From positions 908,501 to 972,500 of the forward strand of contig NZ_CP038439.1 of NCBI RefSeq assembly GCF_004683865.2: a stretch of 64,000 nucleotides of DNA. The letters run 5' to 3'. A program made the position numbers and the translations under genes. This DNA comes from Paracoccus liaowanqingii (GTDB lineage: Bacteria > Pseudomonadota > Alphaproteobacteria > Rhodobacterales > Rhodobacteraceae). The notes below the pieces were generated by a model, which saw only the letters and a list, made by a program, of their open reading frames with translations, ran no database searches and was not told the origin of the DNA. This document shows positions 35,246 through 44,777 of this stretch, in pieces (the stretch's first letter is position 1; the number at the start of each line of letters is the position of its first letter).

Positions 35246-36003
35246 AGCCAGGCCTTTCCCAGAAGAGGGGTCGAGGGCACGCCCATCTCGCGCACCCCCA
35301 TCGGATCGGCGCCGCGCGCCAGTGCGCCCGCCTGCACGGCCAGCCCGAAGGCGCGGGCCATGGCGACCGGATCGCCCGCCTGCGCGACGGCGCTGTTCAG
35401 AAGGACGGCGTCAAAGCCCATCTCCATCGCCTCGGCCGCGTGGCTGGGCAGGCCCAGACCGGCGTCGATGACCATGGGAATGTCGGGGAAGGCGGCGCGC
35501 AGGCTGCGCAGCCCGTGGCGATTGTTCAGGCCCATGCCCGACCCGATCGGCGCGCCCCAAGGCATCAGCACCCGGCAGCCCGCATCGACCAGCCGCTGCG
35601 CCAGCACCTGATCCTCGGTCGTGTAGGGGAAGACCTGGAACCCCTCGGCACACAGGGTTTCCGCCGCCTCCAGCAGGCCGAAGGGGTCGGGCTGCAGCGT
35701 GTCGGCATGCCCGATCACCTCCAGCTTGATCCAGTCGGTCTGGAAGACCTCGCGGGCCATGCGGGCGGTGGTGACGGCCTCGCGTGCGGTGTGGCATCCG
35801 GCGGTGTTGGGCAACACGCGCAGGCCCATCCCCCGGATCAGATCCCAGAAGGCCTGGCCCCCTCCGGCCTCGCGCCGCAGCGACACGGTGGCGACCGAGG
35901 CGCCGCTGGCCCGGAACGCCGCCTCCATGATGGTGGGCGAGGGGTATTGCGCCGTCCCGAGCATCATCGCGCCGGGCAGGGTCACGCCATAGAAATCGCG
36001 CAT
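35242..36003 (-). CDS. thiG: Thiazole synthase
   Basis: A 253-aa (beta/alpha)8 enzyme that forms thiazole phosphate from DXP, dehydroglycine and ThiS thiocarboxylate. Key motifs are [40 protein letters not shown], the Schiff-base lysine in [38 protein letters not shown] and [20 protein letters not shown]. The ATG at 36003 comes 4 bp after the thiS stop. Confidence 0.94.
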   Translation of the reverse strand: MRDFYGVTLPGAMMLGTAQYPSPTIMEAAFRASGASVATVSLRREAGGGQAFWDLIRGMGLRVLPNTAGCHTAREAVTTARMAREVFQTDWIKLEVIGHADTLQPDPFGLLEAAETLCAEGFQVFPYTTEDQVLAQRLVDAGCRVLMPWGAPIGSGMGLNNRHGLRSLRAAFPDIPMVIDAGLGLPSHAAEAMEMGFDAVLLNSAVAQAGDPVAMARAFGLAVQAGALARGADPMGVREMGVPSTPLLGKAWL

Positions 36004-36007
36004 CCGC

Positions 36008-36205
36008 TCAGCCCCCCTGCATGGGGGCCAGCACTTCCAGCCGGTCGCCATCGCGCAGCGGCTGCTCCGCGCGGGCGGCCGAGGGCAGGAACTCGCCGTT
36101 CAACGCGGTGGCGACGCGGGCCTCCCCCCAGCCCAGTTCCGACAGCGCGCCCGCGACGGTGGTGGCGGCGATGTCGCGGGGGTCTCCGTTGACCTCAATC
36201 CTCAT
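36008..36205 (-). CDS. thiS: Sulfur carrier protein ThiS
   Basis: A 65-aa ubiquitin-like protein beginning [12 protein letters not shown] and ending in the diagnostic Gly-Gly (PMQGG), the residue adenylated and thiocarboxylated by ThiF. It supplies sulfur to ThiG. It overlaps thiO by 11 bases and lies directly before thiG. Confidence 0.93.
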   Translation of the reverse strand: MRIEVNGDPRDIAATTVAGALSELGWGEARVATALNGEFLPSAARAEQPLRDGDRLEVLAPMQGG

Positions 36206-37154
36206 GGATCAGCTCTCCCTTGGTTCCGGTGGTCAGGTAATCGGCGGCCTGAGCGGCCAGCGCGGGCGCCATCAGATAGCCGTGGCGAAAAAGGCCGTTC
36301 AGATGGATCACCCGGCCCCGCAGGGTCACGCGGGGGATGTTGTCGGGGAAGGCCGGGCGCAGGTCGGTCCCCAGCTCGATCACCGAGCTTTCGGCAAAAC
36401 GCGGATCCAGCGCATAGGCCGCCGACAGCAATTCCAGAACGGATCGCGCGGTGACGGGCGCGCGCGAGGCGCTTTCGATCTGCGTGGCGCCCAGCATGAA
36501 CAGGCCGCCCGCGCGCGGCACGATATACAGCGGATGGCGCGGGTGCAGCAGGCGGACGGGCCGTGTCAGGGTGATCTCGGGCGCGTGCAGGACGATCATC
36601 TCGCCCCGCACGCCGCGCAGGCCGGGCAGGGCGGCTGTCAGCCCGCGCGCGTCGATCACCGGGCCGGGAATGTCGGCGGGATCGGCCTCGGCGCGTTCGA
36701 CGGTGACGCCCCGGGCGGCCAGTGCGGCCAGCAGGTCGGCCAGCGCGCGTCGGGGGTCCAGATGCGCCTCGTCGGGGAAATGCAGGCCCTGCCGGGGGGG
36801 CAGGTCGGGTTCCAGCGCGGCGCTGTCGCAGGTCCGGTGGCCGGTGGCGCGGCGGGCAAAGCGCGCCAGCTCGGACCGGTCGCGGTCCAGCGCCAGGACC
36901 AGCGTGCCGAGGCGGGTGACCGGGGTGACCGCCGCCCATGCGTTGGCGGCGTCCGCGCCGAGGCGCGTGATGACGGGCTCCGCCGTTACCCCCTCGCACC
37001 AGGGCGCCAGCATGCCGCCCGCCCACCAGGAACAGCCATGCGGCCCCGGCGGGCCGTTGCGGTCCAGGATGCGCGGCGTGACACCGCGCCCCAGCAGCTC
37101 GTGTGCGGCAAAGAGGCCCGCCACCCCGGCGCCGATGATGGTGACGTCAGACAT
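36195..37154 (-). CDS. thiO: Glycine oxidase ThiO
   Basis: A 319-aa FAD-dependent oxidase that makes dehydroglycine from glycine for thiazole formation in place of ThiH. The dinucleotide-binding VTIIGAGVAGLFAAHELL is at the N-terminus, followed by CSWWAGGMLAPWCEG, typical of ThiO, and the C-terminal HLNGLFRHGYLMAPALA. The ATG at 37154 overlaps the thiD stop by 8 bases. Oxygen-dependent chemistry fits an aerobic organism. Confidence 0.9.
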   Translation of the reverse strand: MSDVTIIGAGVAGLFAAHELLGRGVTPRILDRNGPPGPHGCSWWAGGMLAPWCEGVTAEPVITRLGADAANAWAAVTPVTRLGTLVLALDRDRSELARFARRATGHRTCDSAALEPDLPPRQGLHFPDEAHLDPRRALADLLAALAARGVTVERAEADPADIPGPVIDARGLTAALPGLRGVRGEMIVLHAPEITLTRPVRLLHPRHPLYIVPRAGGLFMLGATQIESASRAPVTARSVLELLSAAYALDPRFAESSVIELGTDLRPAFPDNIPRVTLRGRVIHLNGLFRHGYLMAPALAAQAADYLTTGTKGELIHED

Positions 37155-37953
37155 GGGCCCAGACCGCATGGAAATGATGCACCGGCCCGTGGCCCGAGCC
37201 AACGCGCAGCCCGTCCGCCGCCGCGATGGCGCGCTGCAGATAGCCATGCGCAAGGGCGACCGCCTCGGGCAGGTCCAGCCCTCGGGCCAGCCCCGTGGCG
37301 ATGGCCGCCGACAGGGTGCAGCCGGTGCCGTGGGTGTTGCGGGTGGCCTGCCGGGGGGCGGTCAGGCGGGTGATCCCTTGCGCCGTGATCAGAAGATCGG
37401 TGCAGACCGGCCCCGCCGCATGGCCGCCCTTCATCAGCACCGCCCGCGCGCCCAGGGCCCGCAGCGCCGCGCCCTGTTCGGCCATCTGCGCCTCGGTCGT
37501 GGCGGGGGAGGTGTCCAGCAGGCGCGCGGCCTCGGGCAGGTTCGGGGTCAGCAGGGTGGCGCGGGGCAGCAGCAGGTCGCGCAGCGTGGCGATGGCATCG
37601 TCGGGCAGCAGCGTGTCGCCGGACTTGGCGACCATCACCGGGTCCAGCACCAGCGGCAGATCGCGGCCCCGCAGCCCCTCGGCCACGGTCGCGATGGCGC
37701 GGGCGTCGCCCAGCATGCCCAGCTTGACCGCGCGGATGTCCAGATCGTCGAAGACCGCGGCCATCTGCGCCGCGATCATCGCGGGGCTGGCGGGTTCGAT
37801 CAACGTGACAGTGCGGGTGTTCTGGGCGGTCAGCGCGGTGATCACGCTGGCGCCGTAGCAGCCGAGCGCCGAGAAGGTTTTGAGATCCGCCTGGATCCCC
37901 GCGCCGCCCCCGGAATCAGAGCCTGCGATGGTCAGGGCAATGGCTGTGGTCAC
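37147..37953 (-). CDS. thiD: Hydroxymethylpyrimidine/phosphomethylpyrimidine kinase
   Basis: A 268-aa ribokinase-fold enzyme that phosphorylates HMP twice to HMP-PP. Motifs are [20 protein letters not shown] at the N-terminus, VIDP-type [32 protein letters not shown] and the C-terminal anion hole [13 protein letters not shown] with catalytic Asp/Cys region. The GTG at 37953 follows AAGGGGACGAC; the riboswitch ends about 90 bp upstream. First gene of the operon. Confidence 0.92.
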   Translation of the reverse strand: MTTAIALTIAGSDSGGGAGIQADLKTFSALGCYGASVITALTAQNTRTVTLIEPASPAMIAAQMAAVFDDLDIRAVKLGMLGDARAIATVAEGLRGRDLPLVLDPVMVAKSGDTLLPDDAIATLRDLLLPRATLLTPNLPEAARLLDTSPATTEAQMAEQGAALRALGARAVLMKGGHAAGPVCTDLLITAQGITRLTAPRQATRNTHGTGCTLSAAIATGLARGLDLPEAVALAHGYLQRAIAAADGLRVGSGHGPVHHFHAVWAHV

Positions 37954-38043
37954 GTCGTCCCCTTCGGTTGGCCCGACGGGTCGTGAGCGGACAAAGGGGG
38001 GCGAGGACGACAGGCCGACCCCGGGGGGCCGCACGCATCTGCA

Positions 38044-38127
<84 letters not shown>

Positions 38128-38175
38128 TTTGCACGAATCAGGCTAGCCGCGCCCGGCCCGCCGCGCAAGGGGTGT

Positions 38176-39480
38176 TCAGGCCGCGGTCAGCCCGGCCAGA
38201 TGCAGGGCCATCCCGGCCAGGGCCGCGCCCGCCAGCAAAGCGCCCATGCCCGCGCGGAAGCGCAGCGCGGCCAGCAGCGCCAGCGCCGACAGCCCCGCCG
38301 CCGCCGGGTCCAGCGAGGACCAGACCGGCAGCTCGACCTGCACGGGACCGGCCTGCAGCGGCCGGGTCTGGCGCCAGATCAGGTGGAGGGCGAACCACAG
38401 GCCCAGGTTCAGGATCACCCCCACCACTGCCGCCGTCACCGCCCGCAGCGCGCCCGCCAGACGGGCATTGGCGCGCAGACGCTCCATGTAGGGGGCGCCG
38501 AGGAAGATCCAGGCAAAGCAGGGCGCGAAGGTCACCCAGGTGGCCAGCAGCCCGCCAAGCGTCGCCGCCCCCAGGGGATTGGCCCAGCCCGCCTCGCGCA
38601 GGGCCGCCAGGAAGCCCACGAACTGCAGCACCATGATCAGCGGGCCCGGGGTCGTCTCGGCCATGCCCAGCCCGTCGAGCATCTCGGCCGGGGTCAGCCA
38701 GGCCAGGGGGCCTGCGGCCTCCTGCGCGACCCAGGCCAGAACCGCATAGGCGCCGCCGAAGGTCAGGACGGCCAGCTTCGAGAAGAAGACCGCGATCTCG
38801 GTGAAGACGCTGCCGGGGGCCAGGACCAGCAGGGCCGCCACGGGTGCCAGCCACAGCGCCAGCGCCCAGACCGCCGCGATGCGGGCGGCGCGGGCATCGG
38901 TCCGGTCATCGGGGCGGGGCAGGGCGGCCGGGTCCGGAGGCGCCGTGCGCAGCGCCACGGCGCCGATCAGCGCCGCCCCCGCGATGACCAGCGGAAAGGG
39001 CGCGTCCAGCGCGAACAGCGCCAGGAACGCCACCAGCGCCAGCCCGCGCAGGCCCGGCCCGGGCAGGGCGCGGCCCGCCAGCCGGATCACCGCCTGCACC
39101 ACCAGCGCCAGCACAGCGGCCTTGAGGCCGAAGAACAGCCCCTCGATCGCGGGCACGTCGCCCAGGGTTATATAGATCCAGGACAGCGCCATGATCGACA
39201 GCGCGCCGGGCAGGATGAACAGCACGCCTGCGATCAGCGCGCCGCGCACGCCTCCTGTCAGCCAGCCGACATAGGTGGCCAGCTGCTGCGCCTCGGGGCC
39301 GGGCAGCAGCATGCAGAAGTTCAGCGCGTGCAGGAAGCGGGGCTCGTCGATCCAGCGCTGCTCGTCGACCAGGATGCGGTGCATGACCGCGATCTGGCCC
39401 GCAGGCCCGCCGAAGGACAGGGCGGCGATGCGGGCCCAGACCCAAAAGGACTGGTGCAGCGTGGGCATGGCGGTCGGCAT
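38176..39480 (-). CDS. chrA: Chromate efflux transporter ChrA (long-chain, two-domain)
   Basis: A 434-aa membrane protein with two homologous CHR domains. The first has FWVWARIAALSFGGPAGQIA and MLLPGPEAQQLATYVGWLTGG; the second has VFFSKLAVLTFGGAYAVLAWVAQEA and TTPGPLIMVLQFVGF. Both carry the G-G-P/A and P-G-P motifs of the family. It exports chromate, or possibly sulfate-like anions, from the cytoplasm. The ATG at 39480 follows GGGGA; a short form could begin at a second ATG 12 bp later. Encoded alone. Confidence 0.9.
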   Translation of the reverse strand: MPTAMPTLHQSFWVWARIAALSFGGPAGQIAVMHRILVDEQRWIDEPRFLHALNFCMLLPGPEAQQLATYVGWLTGGVRGALIAGVLFILPGALSIMALSWIYITLGDVPAIEGLFFGLKAAVLALVVQAVIRLAGRALPGPGLRGLALVAFLALFALDAPFPLVIAGAALIGAVALRTAPPDPAALPRPDDRTDARAARIAAVWALALWLAPVAALLVLAPGSVFTEIAVFFSKLAVLTFGGAYAVLAWVAQEAAGPLAWLTPAEMLDGLGMAETTPGPLIMVLQFVGFLAALREAGWANPLGAATLGGLLATWVTFAPCFAWIFLGAPYMERLRANARLAGALRAVTAAVVGVILNLGLWFALHLIWRQTRPLQAGPVQVELPVWSSLDPAAAGLSALALLAALRFRAGMGALLAGAALAGMALHLAGLTAA

Positions 39481-39613
39481 GGCGGTCCCCTGTCACTGGC
39501 GGCCTTGGTGGCGGGCGGGGCGCGGCGCGTCAAGCGCGCGGGGGCGATTTTGGTGGCGATGTCATGGGGCTGTCACTACACCCGGACCCAGGAAGAGTGG
39601 CAGGGGACGGCCG

Positions 39614-40090
39614 ATGGACAAGCGCGGGTTGGAGATGACGGTGCTGATGACGCCCGACATGGCGAATTTCAGCGGCAAGGTGCATGGCGGGGCGCTGCTG
39701 GCGCTTCTGGACCGGGTGGCCTATGCCTGCGCCTCGCGCTGGTCGGGGGAATATGCGGTGACCCTTTCCGTCGATCAGGTGACCTTCAAGGAGCCGATCC
39801 ACGTGGGCGAGCTGGTCACCTTCCGCGCCAGCGTGAACCACACCGGCCGCACCTCGATGGAGATCGGCATCCGCGTCGAGGCCGAGAACATCCGCAACGG
39901 CACCCGCCGCCACACCAACTCGTGCTATTTCACCATGGTGGCCGTGAACGCGGACGGCCATCCCGTCCCCGTGCCGCGCCCCGAGCCGCGCGACGACGTG
40001 GACACCCGCCGCTGGCGGGCCGCCGAGATCCGCCGCACGATGCGCCGCGAGATCGCCGCCCGGCAGGAGGCCGCGCGCACCGCCTCCTGA
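39614..40090 (+). CDS. Acyl-CoA thioesterase (hotdog fold)
   Basis: A 158-aa protein of the BACH/YciA group that hydrolyses acyl-CoA to free acid and CoA. Family motifs are MTPDMANFSGKVHGGALLAL with the catalytic Asn/Asp-containing loop and HGG helix, VTLSVDQVTFKEPIHVGELV and NSCYFTMVAVNADG. The terminal ~35 residues are a basic helix. The ATG at 39614 is preceded by a GGGGACGG run; upstream codons in this frame are an antisense shadow of chrA. Confidence 0.85.
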   Translation: MDKRGLEMTVLMTPDMANFSGKVHGGALLALLDRVAYACASRWSGEYAVTLSVDQVTFKEPIHVGELVTFRASVNHTGRTSMEIGIRVEAENIRNGTRRHTNSCYFTMVAVNADGHPVPVPRPEPRDDVDTRRWRAAEIRRTMRREIAARQEAARTAS

Positions 40091-40261
40091 CCCCGGACAG
40101 GTGATTGGCTGTGGACTTTCCCCGGCCAAGGGTTTAGGGCACCGCCTTTGGCCCCAGACTGTCCGGGGCGGCGGGTGCAGGGTGGGCCGGTCGCAGCGAC
40201 GAGAGGTGCCACTCATCGGGTGTCGGCAACCGCTTTGGCACCCCCGCATTTGGCGAATCAC

Positions 40262-42181
40262 ATGACCGAACTGAATATCCCCGCACCGTTGCAGGCGGCG
40301 TTGGCCGACAAGGGCTACGAGTCCCTGACCAGCGTGCAATCCGCCGTCTTGGCGCCCGAGGCGCAGGGCCGCGACGTGCTGGTCTCGGCCCAGACCGGGT
40401 CGGGCAAGACCGTGGCCTTCGGCCTGGCCATCGGCGCGGACCTTCTGGACGACGCGGGCCAGATGCTGCAGGGCATGCAGCCCCTGGCGCTGGCCATCGC
40501 GCCGACCCGCGAGCTGGCCCTGCAGGTCGCACGCGAGCTGGAGTGGCTCTATGCCGGGACCGGCGCGCAGATCGCCACCTGCGTCGGCGGCATGGATTAT
40601 CGCAACGAGAAGCGCGCCCTGCAGCGCGGCGCGCAGATCGTCGTCGGCACGCCGGGCCGCCTGCGCGACCATATCGACCGCGGCAGCCTGGATCTGACCG
40701 ACCTGCGGGCCGCGATCCTGGACGAGGCCGACGAGATGCTGGACCTGGGCTTCCGCGAGGACCTGGAGTTCATCCTGGGCGCCGCGCCGGTCGAGCGCCG
40801 CACGCTGATGTTCTCGGCCACCGTGCCGCAGGCGATCGAGAAGCTGGCCCGCGACTTCCAGCGCGACGCGCTGCGCATCGCCGCCATGGGCGAGGCGCGC
40901 CAGCACGGCGACATCGCCTATCGCGCCTACACCGTGACCGCCCGCGACCGCGAGCCCGCGATCTTCAACCTGCTGCGCATCCACGAGGCGCCCAATGCCA
41001 TCGTCTTCTGCAAGACGCGGGCCAACGTGAACCACCTGCTGGCGCGCATGTCGAACCGGGGCTTCAAATGCGTGGCCCTGTCGGGCGAGCTGTCCCAGCA
41101 GGAACGCACCCATGCGCTGCAGGCGCTGCGCGACGGGCGCGCCCGCGTCTGCATCGCGACCGACGTGGCGGCGCGCGGCATCGACCTTCCGGGGCTGGAA
41201 CTGGTGATCCATGCCGATCTGCCGACCAATCCCGACACGCTGCTGCACCGCTCGGGCCGCACGGGCCGCGCGGGGTCCAAGGGGATCTCGGCGCTGATCG
41301 TGCCGTCCGCCGACTATCGCCGCGCGCAGCGGCTGATGCAGAACGCCAAGGTGACCGCCGAATGGCTGGACGCCCCCACCGCCGACGAGGTCCGCGCCCG
41401 TGACGACCAGCGCATGCTGGATCATCCCGGGCTGACCGAGCCCGCGGGCGACGACGCCCCGCTGGCTGCGCAGCTCTTGGAGCAGTTCAGCGCCGAGCAG
41501 GTCGCCGTGGCGTTCCTCAAGATGTGGCGCGAAGGCCGCCCCGCCGCCGAGGAACTGTCCGAGGCGCATGCCCCGCCGGCGCCGATGGCGCCGCGCCCGC
41601 AGCGCGAGTTCGGCCCCTCGGTCTGGTTCACGCTGTCGGTCGGCCATTCGGGCCGCGCCGAGGCGCGCTGGCTGCTGCCCAAGGTCTGCGATGCGGGCGG
41701 GATCACCCGCGACGGCATCGGCGCGATCCGCGTCAAGCAGGACCTGTCCTATATCCAGATCGCCGCCGAGCAGGCCGACCGCTTCGGCGACTTCATGGAG
41801 ATCACCCCCGAGGTGACCATGCGCCGGATGGAGGGCGAGCCCGATCTGGACGCGCAGCCCGAACGCGCGCCCCGCGCGCCGCGCGGCGAGACCCGGACGG
41901 ACAACCGGTCGGAAGGGCGCAAGCCCGCGCCCCGTGCCAAGCCCGCAGCGGCGGATGGCGACCACCAGAGCCGCGTGAAGGCCGCCCGCGGCGGATGGGT
42001 GCCCGATGACGCCGCCGCCGCAGAGCCGCGCGAGACCGGCCCGCACCCGGCGGTGAAGGCGTGGAAGAAGAAATCCTCGGCCGACGCGGGCAAGCCCGCT
42101 TGGGCCAAGGGCAAGCCGCGCAGCACCGACAAGCCCTCGGCGCCCAAGGCCCATCGCAAGGGGCCGCGTCAGCCCGGCTGA
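40262..42181 (+). CDS. DEAD-box RNA helicase with DbpA-like RNA-binding domain (DeaD/CsdA type)
   Basis: A 639-aa ATP-dependent RNA helicase. Motif order: Q-motif with LTSVQSAVL, motif I SAQTGSGKT, APTRELALQ, TPGRLRDH, DEAD (ILDEADEMLDLGF), SAT, and C-terminal ATDVAARGID and HRSGRTGR. Residues ~470-555 form a DbpA-type RNA-binding domain (WFTLSVGHSGRAEARWLLP). The last ~75 residues are a basic, Lys- and Pro-rich tail for RNA binding. Such helicases aid ribosome assembly and cold adaptation. The ATG at 40262 follows a long upstream gap. Confidence 0.9.
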   Translation: MTELNIPAPLQAALADKGYESLTSVQSAVLAPEAQGRDVLVSAQTGSGKTVAFGLAIGADLLDDAGQMLQGMQPLALAIAPTRELALQVARELEWLYAGTGAQIATCVGGMDYRNEKRALQRGAQIVVGTPGRLRDHIDRGSLDLTDLRAAILDEADEMLDLGFREDLEFILGAAPVERRTLMFSATVPQAIEKLARDFQRDALRIAAMGEARQHGDIAYRAYTVTARDREPAIFNLLRIHEAPNAIVFCKTRANVNHLLARMSNRGFKCVALSGELSQQERTHALQALRDGRARVCIATDVAARGIDLPGLELVIHADLPTNPDTLLHRSGRTGRAGSKGISALIVPSADYRRAQRLMQNAKVTAEWLDAPTADEVRARDDQRMLDHPGLTEPAGDDAPLAAQLLEQFSAEQVAVAFLKMWREGRPAAEELSEAHAPPAPMAPRPQREFGPSVWFTLSVGHSGRAEARWLLPKVCDAGGITRDGIGAIRVKQDLSYIQIAAEQADRFGDFMEITPEVTMRRMEGEPDLDAQPERAPRAPRGETRTDNRSEGRKPAPRAKPAAADGDHQSRVKAARGGWVPDDAAAAEPRETGPHPAVKAWKKKSSADAGKPAWAKGKPRSTDKPSAPKAHRKGPRQPG

Positions 42182-42400
42182 TCGCGGCCTGCCTGCCGGA
42201 CCGGAGATCTGCCTGAAATACAGGCAGGCGTCCGGGCCGGCCCCTCGTTGTCACAGGTGATCGCGCCCGAAGCCCCGACAGGGGTTTCGGGCGCGGCGCG
42301 TTGGGGACATGAAATGTCGCAATTGATGTTGCCAGCCGGGCAGGGCGCCGCTTAACCTGATCCTGCGCTGAACAACCAACGACAACAGGGAGAGCGCCCT

Positions 42401-43504
42401 TTGCTGGACGACCGCCACGGCGACGCCTTCGTCGCCTTCGAGCATGTGCAAAAAAGCTATGACGGCCAGACGCTTGTCGTGAAGGACCTGAACCTGTCCA
42501 TCGGCAAGGGAGAGTTCCTGACCATGCTGGGGCCGTCGGGATCGGGCAAGACCACCTGCCTGATGATGCTGGCCGGCTTCGAGACCGCCACCCACGGAGA
42601 GATCCGCCTGGACGGCCGCCCGATCAACCAGGTGCCCCCCCACAAGCGCGGCATCGGCATGGTGTTCCAGAATTATGCGCTGTTCCCGCACATGACCGTG
42701 GGCGAGAACCTGGCCTTTCCGCTGGAGGTGCGGGGCATGTCCTCGGCCGAACGCAACACCCGCATCGCCCGGGCGCTGGACATGGTGCAGATGGGCAAGT
42801 TCACCAACCGCCGCCCCGCGCAGCTGTCGGGTGGCCAGCAGCAGCGCATCGCGCTGGCCCGCGCGCTGGTCTTCGATCCGGAACTGGTGCTGATGGACGA
42901 ACCCCTGGGCGCGCTGGACAAGCAGCTGCGCGAGCATATGCAGTTCGAGATCAAGCACCTGCACGAACAACTTGGAATCACCGTCGTCTATGTGACCCAC
43001 GACCAGGGCGAGGCGCTGACCATGTCGGACCGCATCGCCGTCTTCAACGACGGGCGCATCCAGCAACTGGCCCCGCCCGCGTCGCTCTACGAGGCGCCCG
43101 AGAACAGCTTCGTCGCGGGCTTCATCGGCGAGAACAACGCCCTTCCCGGCACCATCGAGCGGCTGGAGGGCGACAAGGCGCTGGTGCGGCTGGACGGCGG
43201 CGGGGTGATCGACGCCACCGCGGTCAACATCCGCGAGACGGGCCAGCGCACCACCGTCTCGATCCGCCCCGAGCGGGTCGAGTTCAAGCCCGAGATGATG
43301 TCCGAGGGCGCCCACACGATCGAGGCCCAGGTGCTGCAGGTCGTCTACATGGGCGACATCCTGCGCGCCCGGCTGAAGGTCGCGGGCAGCGACAACTTCG
43401 TCATGAAGATGCGCAACACGATCGGCCAGACGCGGCTGGAGCCGGGTCAGGCGATCCGCATCGGCTGGCACCCGCAGGATGCCCGCGCGCTCGATCCCGT
43501 CTGA
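42401..43504 (+). CDS. Spermidine/putrescine-type ABC transporter ATP-binding protein (PotA-like)
   Basis: A 367-aa ATPase: Walker A GPSGSGKT, signature LSGGQQQR, Walker B LVLMDEPLGALD, switch His YVTHDQGEA. The C-terminal TOBE-type domain is from ~residue 285. It starts with TTG, preceded by GGGAGAG about 9 nt upstream; the first plus-strand ATG in frame would lose conserved residues. First gene of a five-gene polyamine-type uptake operon whose substrate (spermidine, putrescine or another amine/opine) is not clear. Confidence 0.85.
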   Translation: MLDDRHGDAFVAFEHVQKSYDGQTLVVKDLNLSIGKGEFLTMLGPSGSGKTTCLMMLAGFETATHGEIRLDGRPINQVPPHKRGIGMVFQNYALFPHMTVGENLAFPLEVRGMSSAERNTRIARALDMVQMGKFTNRRPAQLSGGQQQRIALARALVFDPELVLMDEPLGALDKQLREHMQFEIKHLHEQLGITVVYVTHDQGEALTMSDRIAVFNDGRIQQLAPPASLYEAPENSFVAGFIGENNALPGTIERLEGDKALVRLDGGGVIDATAVNIRETGQRTTVSIRPERVEFKPEMMSEGAHTIEAQVLQVVYMGDILRARLKVAGSDNFVMKMRNTIGQTRLEPGQAIRIGWHPQDARALDPV

Positions 43505-43601
43505 TCGCGGCCCGCCGCCCCAAGGCTCGGCCCCCGGGGCCGGGCCGTCGTCCGAAACCCTGCCCGGCCCCCGTGCCGCACCCGATTTCCAGCTGGAGTA
43601 C

Positions 43602-44675
43602 ATGATGAAACGACTTCTGACCCTCGGCACGGCCCTCGGCCTCGTCTCCGGCCCGGCCCTGGCCGATGTGAACCTGCTGTCCTGGGGCGGTGCCTATGGC
43701 AACAGCCACCTGGAGGCCTATGCCAAGCCCTTCACCGCCGAGACCGGCATCGCCGTGGTCATGTCGGATGCCGACAACCCCGCCACGCCCATCAAGGCGC
43801 AGGTCGAGGCCGGCAATGTCAGCATCGATGTGGCCTCGGTCGAATATGCCGATGCGGTGCGGCTGTGCGACGAGGGCGCGCTGGAGGTGATCGACCCCGC
43901 CATCCTGCTGCCCGCCGAGGACGGCACCGCGGCGATGGACGATTTCATCGAGGGCGCGGTGACCGAATGCTTCGTGGGCACCGACGTCTATTCGATGGTG
44001 CTGGCCTTCAACGACGAGCAGTTCCCCGATGCCAAGCCCGCCAGCCCGGCGGATTTCTTCGACATCGAGGGCTTTCCCGGCAAGCGCACGATGCGCAACG
44101 GCGCCAAGTTCAATTTGGAACTGGCGCTGATGGCCGATGGCGTGCCCGCGGCCGAGGTCTATGAGGTGCTGGCCACCCCCGAGGGCGTGGATCGCGCCTT
44201 CGCGAAACTGGACACGATCAAGGACGAGGTCATCTGGTGGGAGGCGGGCGCCCAGCCCCCGCAGCTGCTGGCGGATGGCGAGGTCAGCATGGCCTATGCC
44301 TTCAACGGCCGCATCTTCAACGCGGCGCAGGCCGACGGCCAGCCCTTCGAGATCATCTGGGACGGCCAGATCTACGAGATGGAAGGCTGGGTGATCCCCG
44401 CAGGCGCCCCGAACCTGGAGGAGGCGCTGGAATTCGTGGCCTGGTCCACCGCCCCCGCGCCGCAGGCCCGGGCCGCCGAGTTCATCAGCTATGGCCCGCC
44501 GCGCCGGTCCGCCGCCGCGATGGTCGGCAATATCGAAGGCACCGAGGAGCCGATGGGCCCGAACCTGCCCACATCGGAGGCGAACATGGGCGCCGCGCTG
44601 GCCTCGGACCTGGAGTTCTGGGTCGACCGCGATGCCGAGCTGAACGAGCGCTTCAACAGCTGGCTGGCCAGCTGA
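43602..44675 (+). CDS. ABC transporter substrate-binding protein (PotD-like), paralogue 1
   Basis: A 357-aa periplasmic receptor with signal peptide (LLTLGTALGLVSGPALA). It contains VNLLSWGGAYGNSHLEAY, CDEGALEVIDPAIL, GVDRAFAKLDTIKD, WWEAGAQPPQLLADGEV and ends ERFNSWLAS. A neighbouring ATG at 43605 has better spacing from GGAG (6 nt) and could be the real start. It is a close paralogue of the next gene; several codon-level identities show a recent duplication. Hairpins separate it from both neighbours. Confidence 0.86.
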   Translation: MMKRLLTLGTALGLVSGPALADVNLLSWGGAYGNSHLEAYAKPFTAETGIAVVMSDADNPATPIKAQVEAGNVSIDVASVEYADAVRLCDEGALEVIDPAILLPAEDGTAAMDDFIEGAVTECFVGTDVYSMVLAFNDEQFPDAKPASPADFFDIEGFPGKRTMRNGAKFNLELALMADGVPAAEVYEVLATPEGVDRAFAKLDTIKDEVIWWEAGAQPPQLLADGEVSMAYAFNGRIFNAAQADGQPFEIIWDGQIYEMEGWVIPAGAPNLEEALEFVAWSTAPAPQARAAEFISYGPPRRSAAAMVGNIEGTEEPMGPNLPTSEANMGAALASDLEFWVDRDAELNERFNSWLAS

Positions 44676-44689
44676 TCCCCTTGGGGTTC

Positions 44690-44728
44690 GGGCGATCCGT
44701 CGCCCGGCCCCCGCCCCCTCTGGGGGCC
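44690..44728 (+). promoter_or_regulatory. Two intercistronic hairpins between the tandem binding-protein genes
   Basis: GGGCGA (44690-44695) pairs with TCGCCC (44700-44705), and GGCCCCC (44706-44712) pairs with GGGGGCC (44722-44728). They may stabilise the upstream mRNA or partly stop transcription, to give binding protein in excess of permease. No T-tract follows. Confidence 0.55.
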
Positions 44729-44777
44729 AATCACAACGGGCGCAAATGCCCGATCCAACCAACCGGGAGTTCTGTTC

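Noticed and set aside
42209-42227. CTGCCTG-AAATA-CAGGCAG hairpin after the first DEAD-box gene as a terminator
   Set aside because: A real 7-bp stem, but no T-tract and competing pairings nearby, so its role is uncertain and I did not list it.
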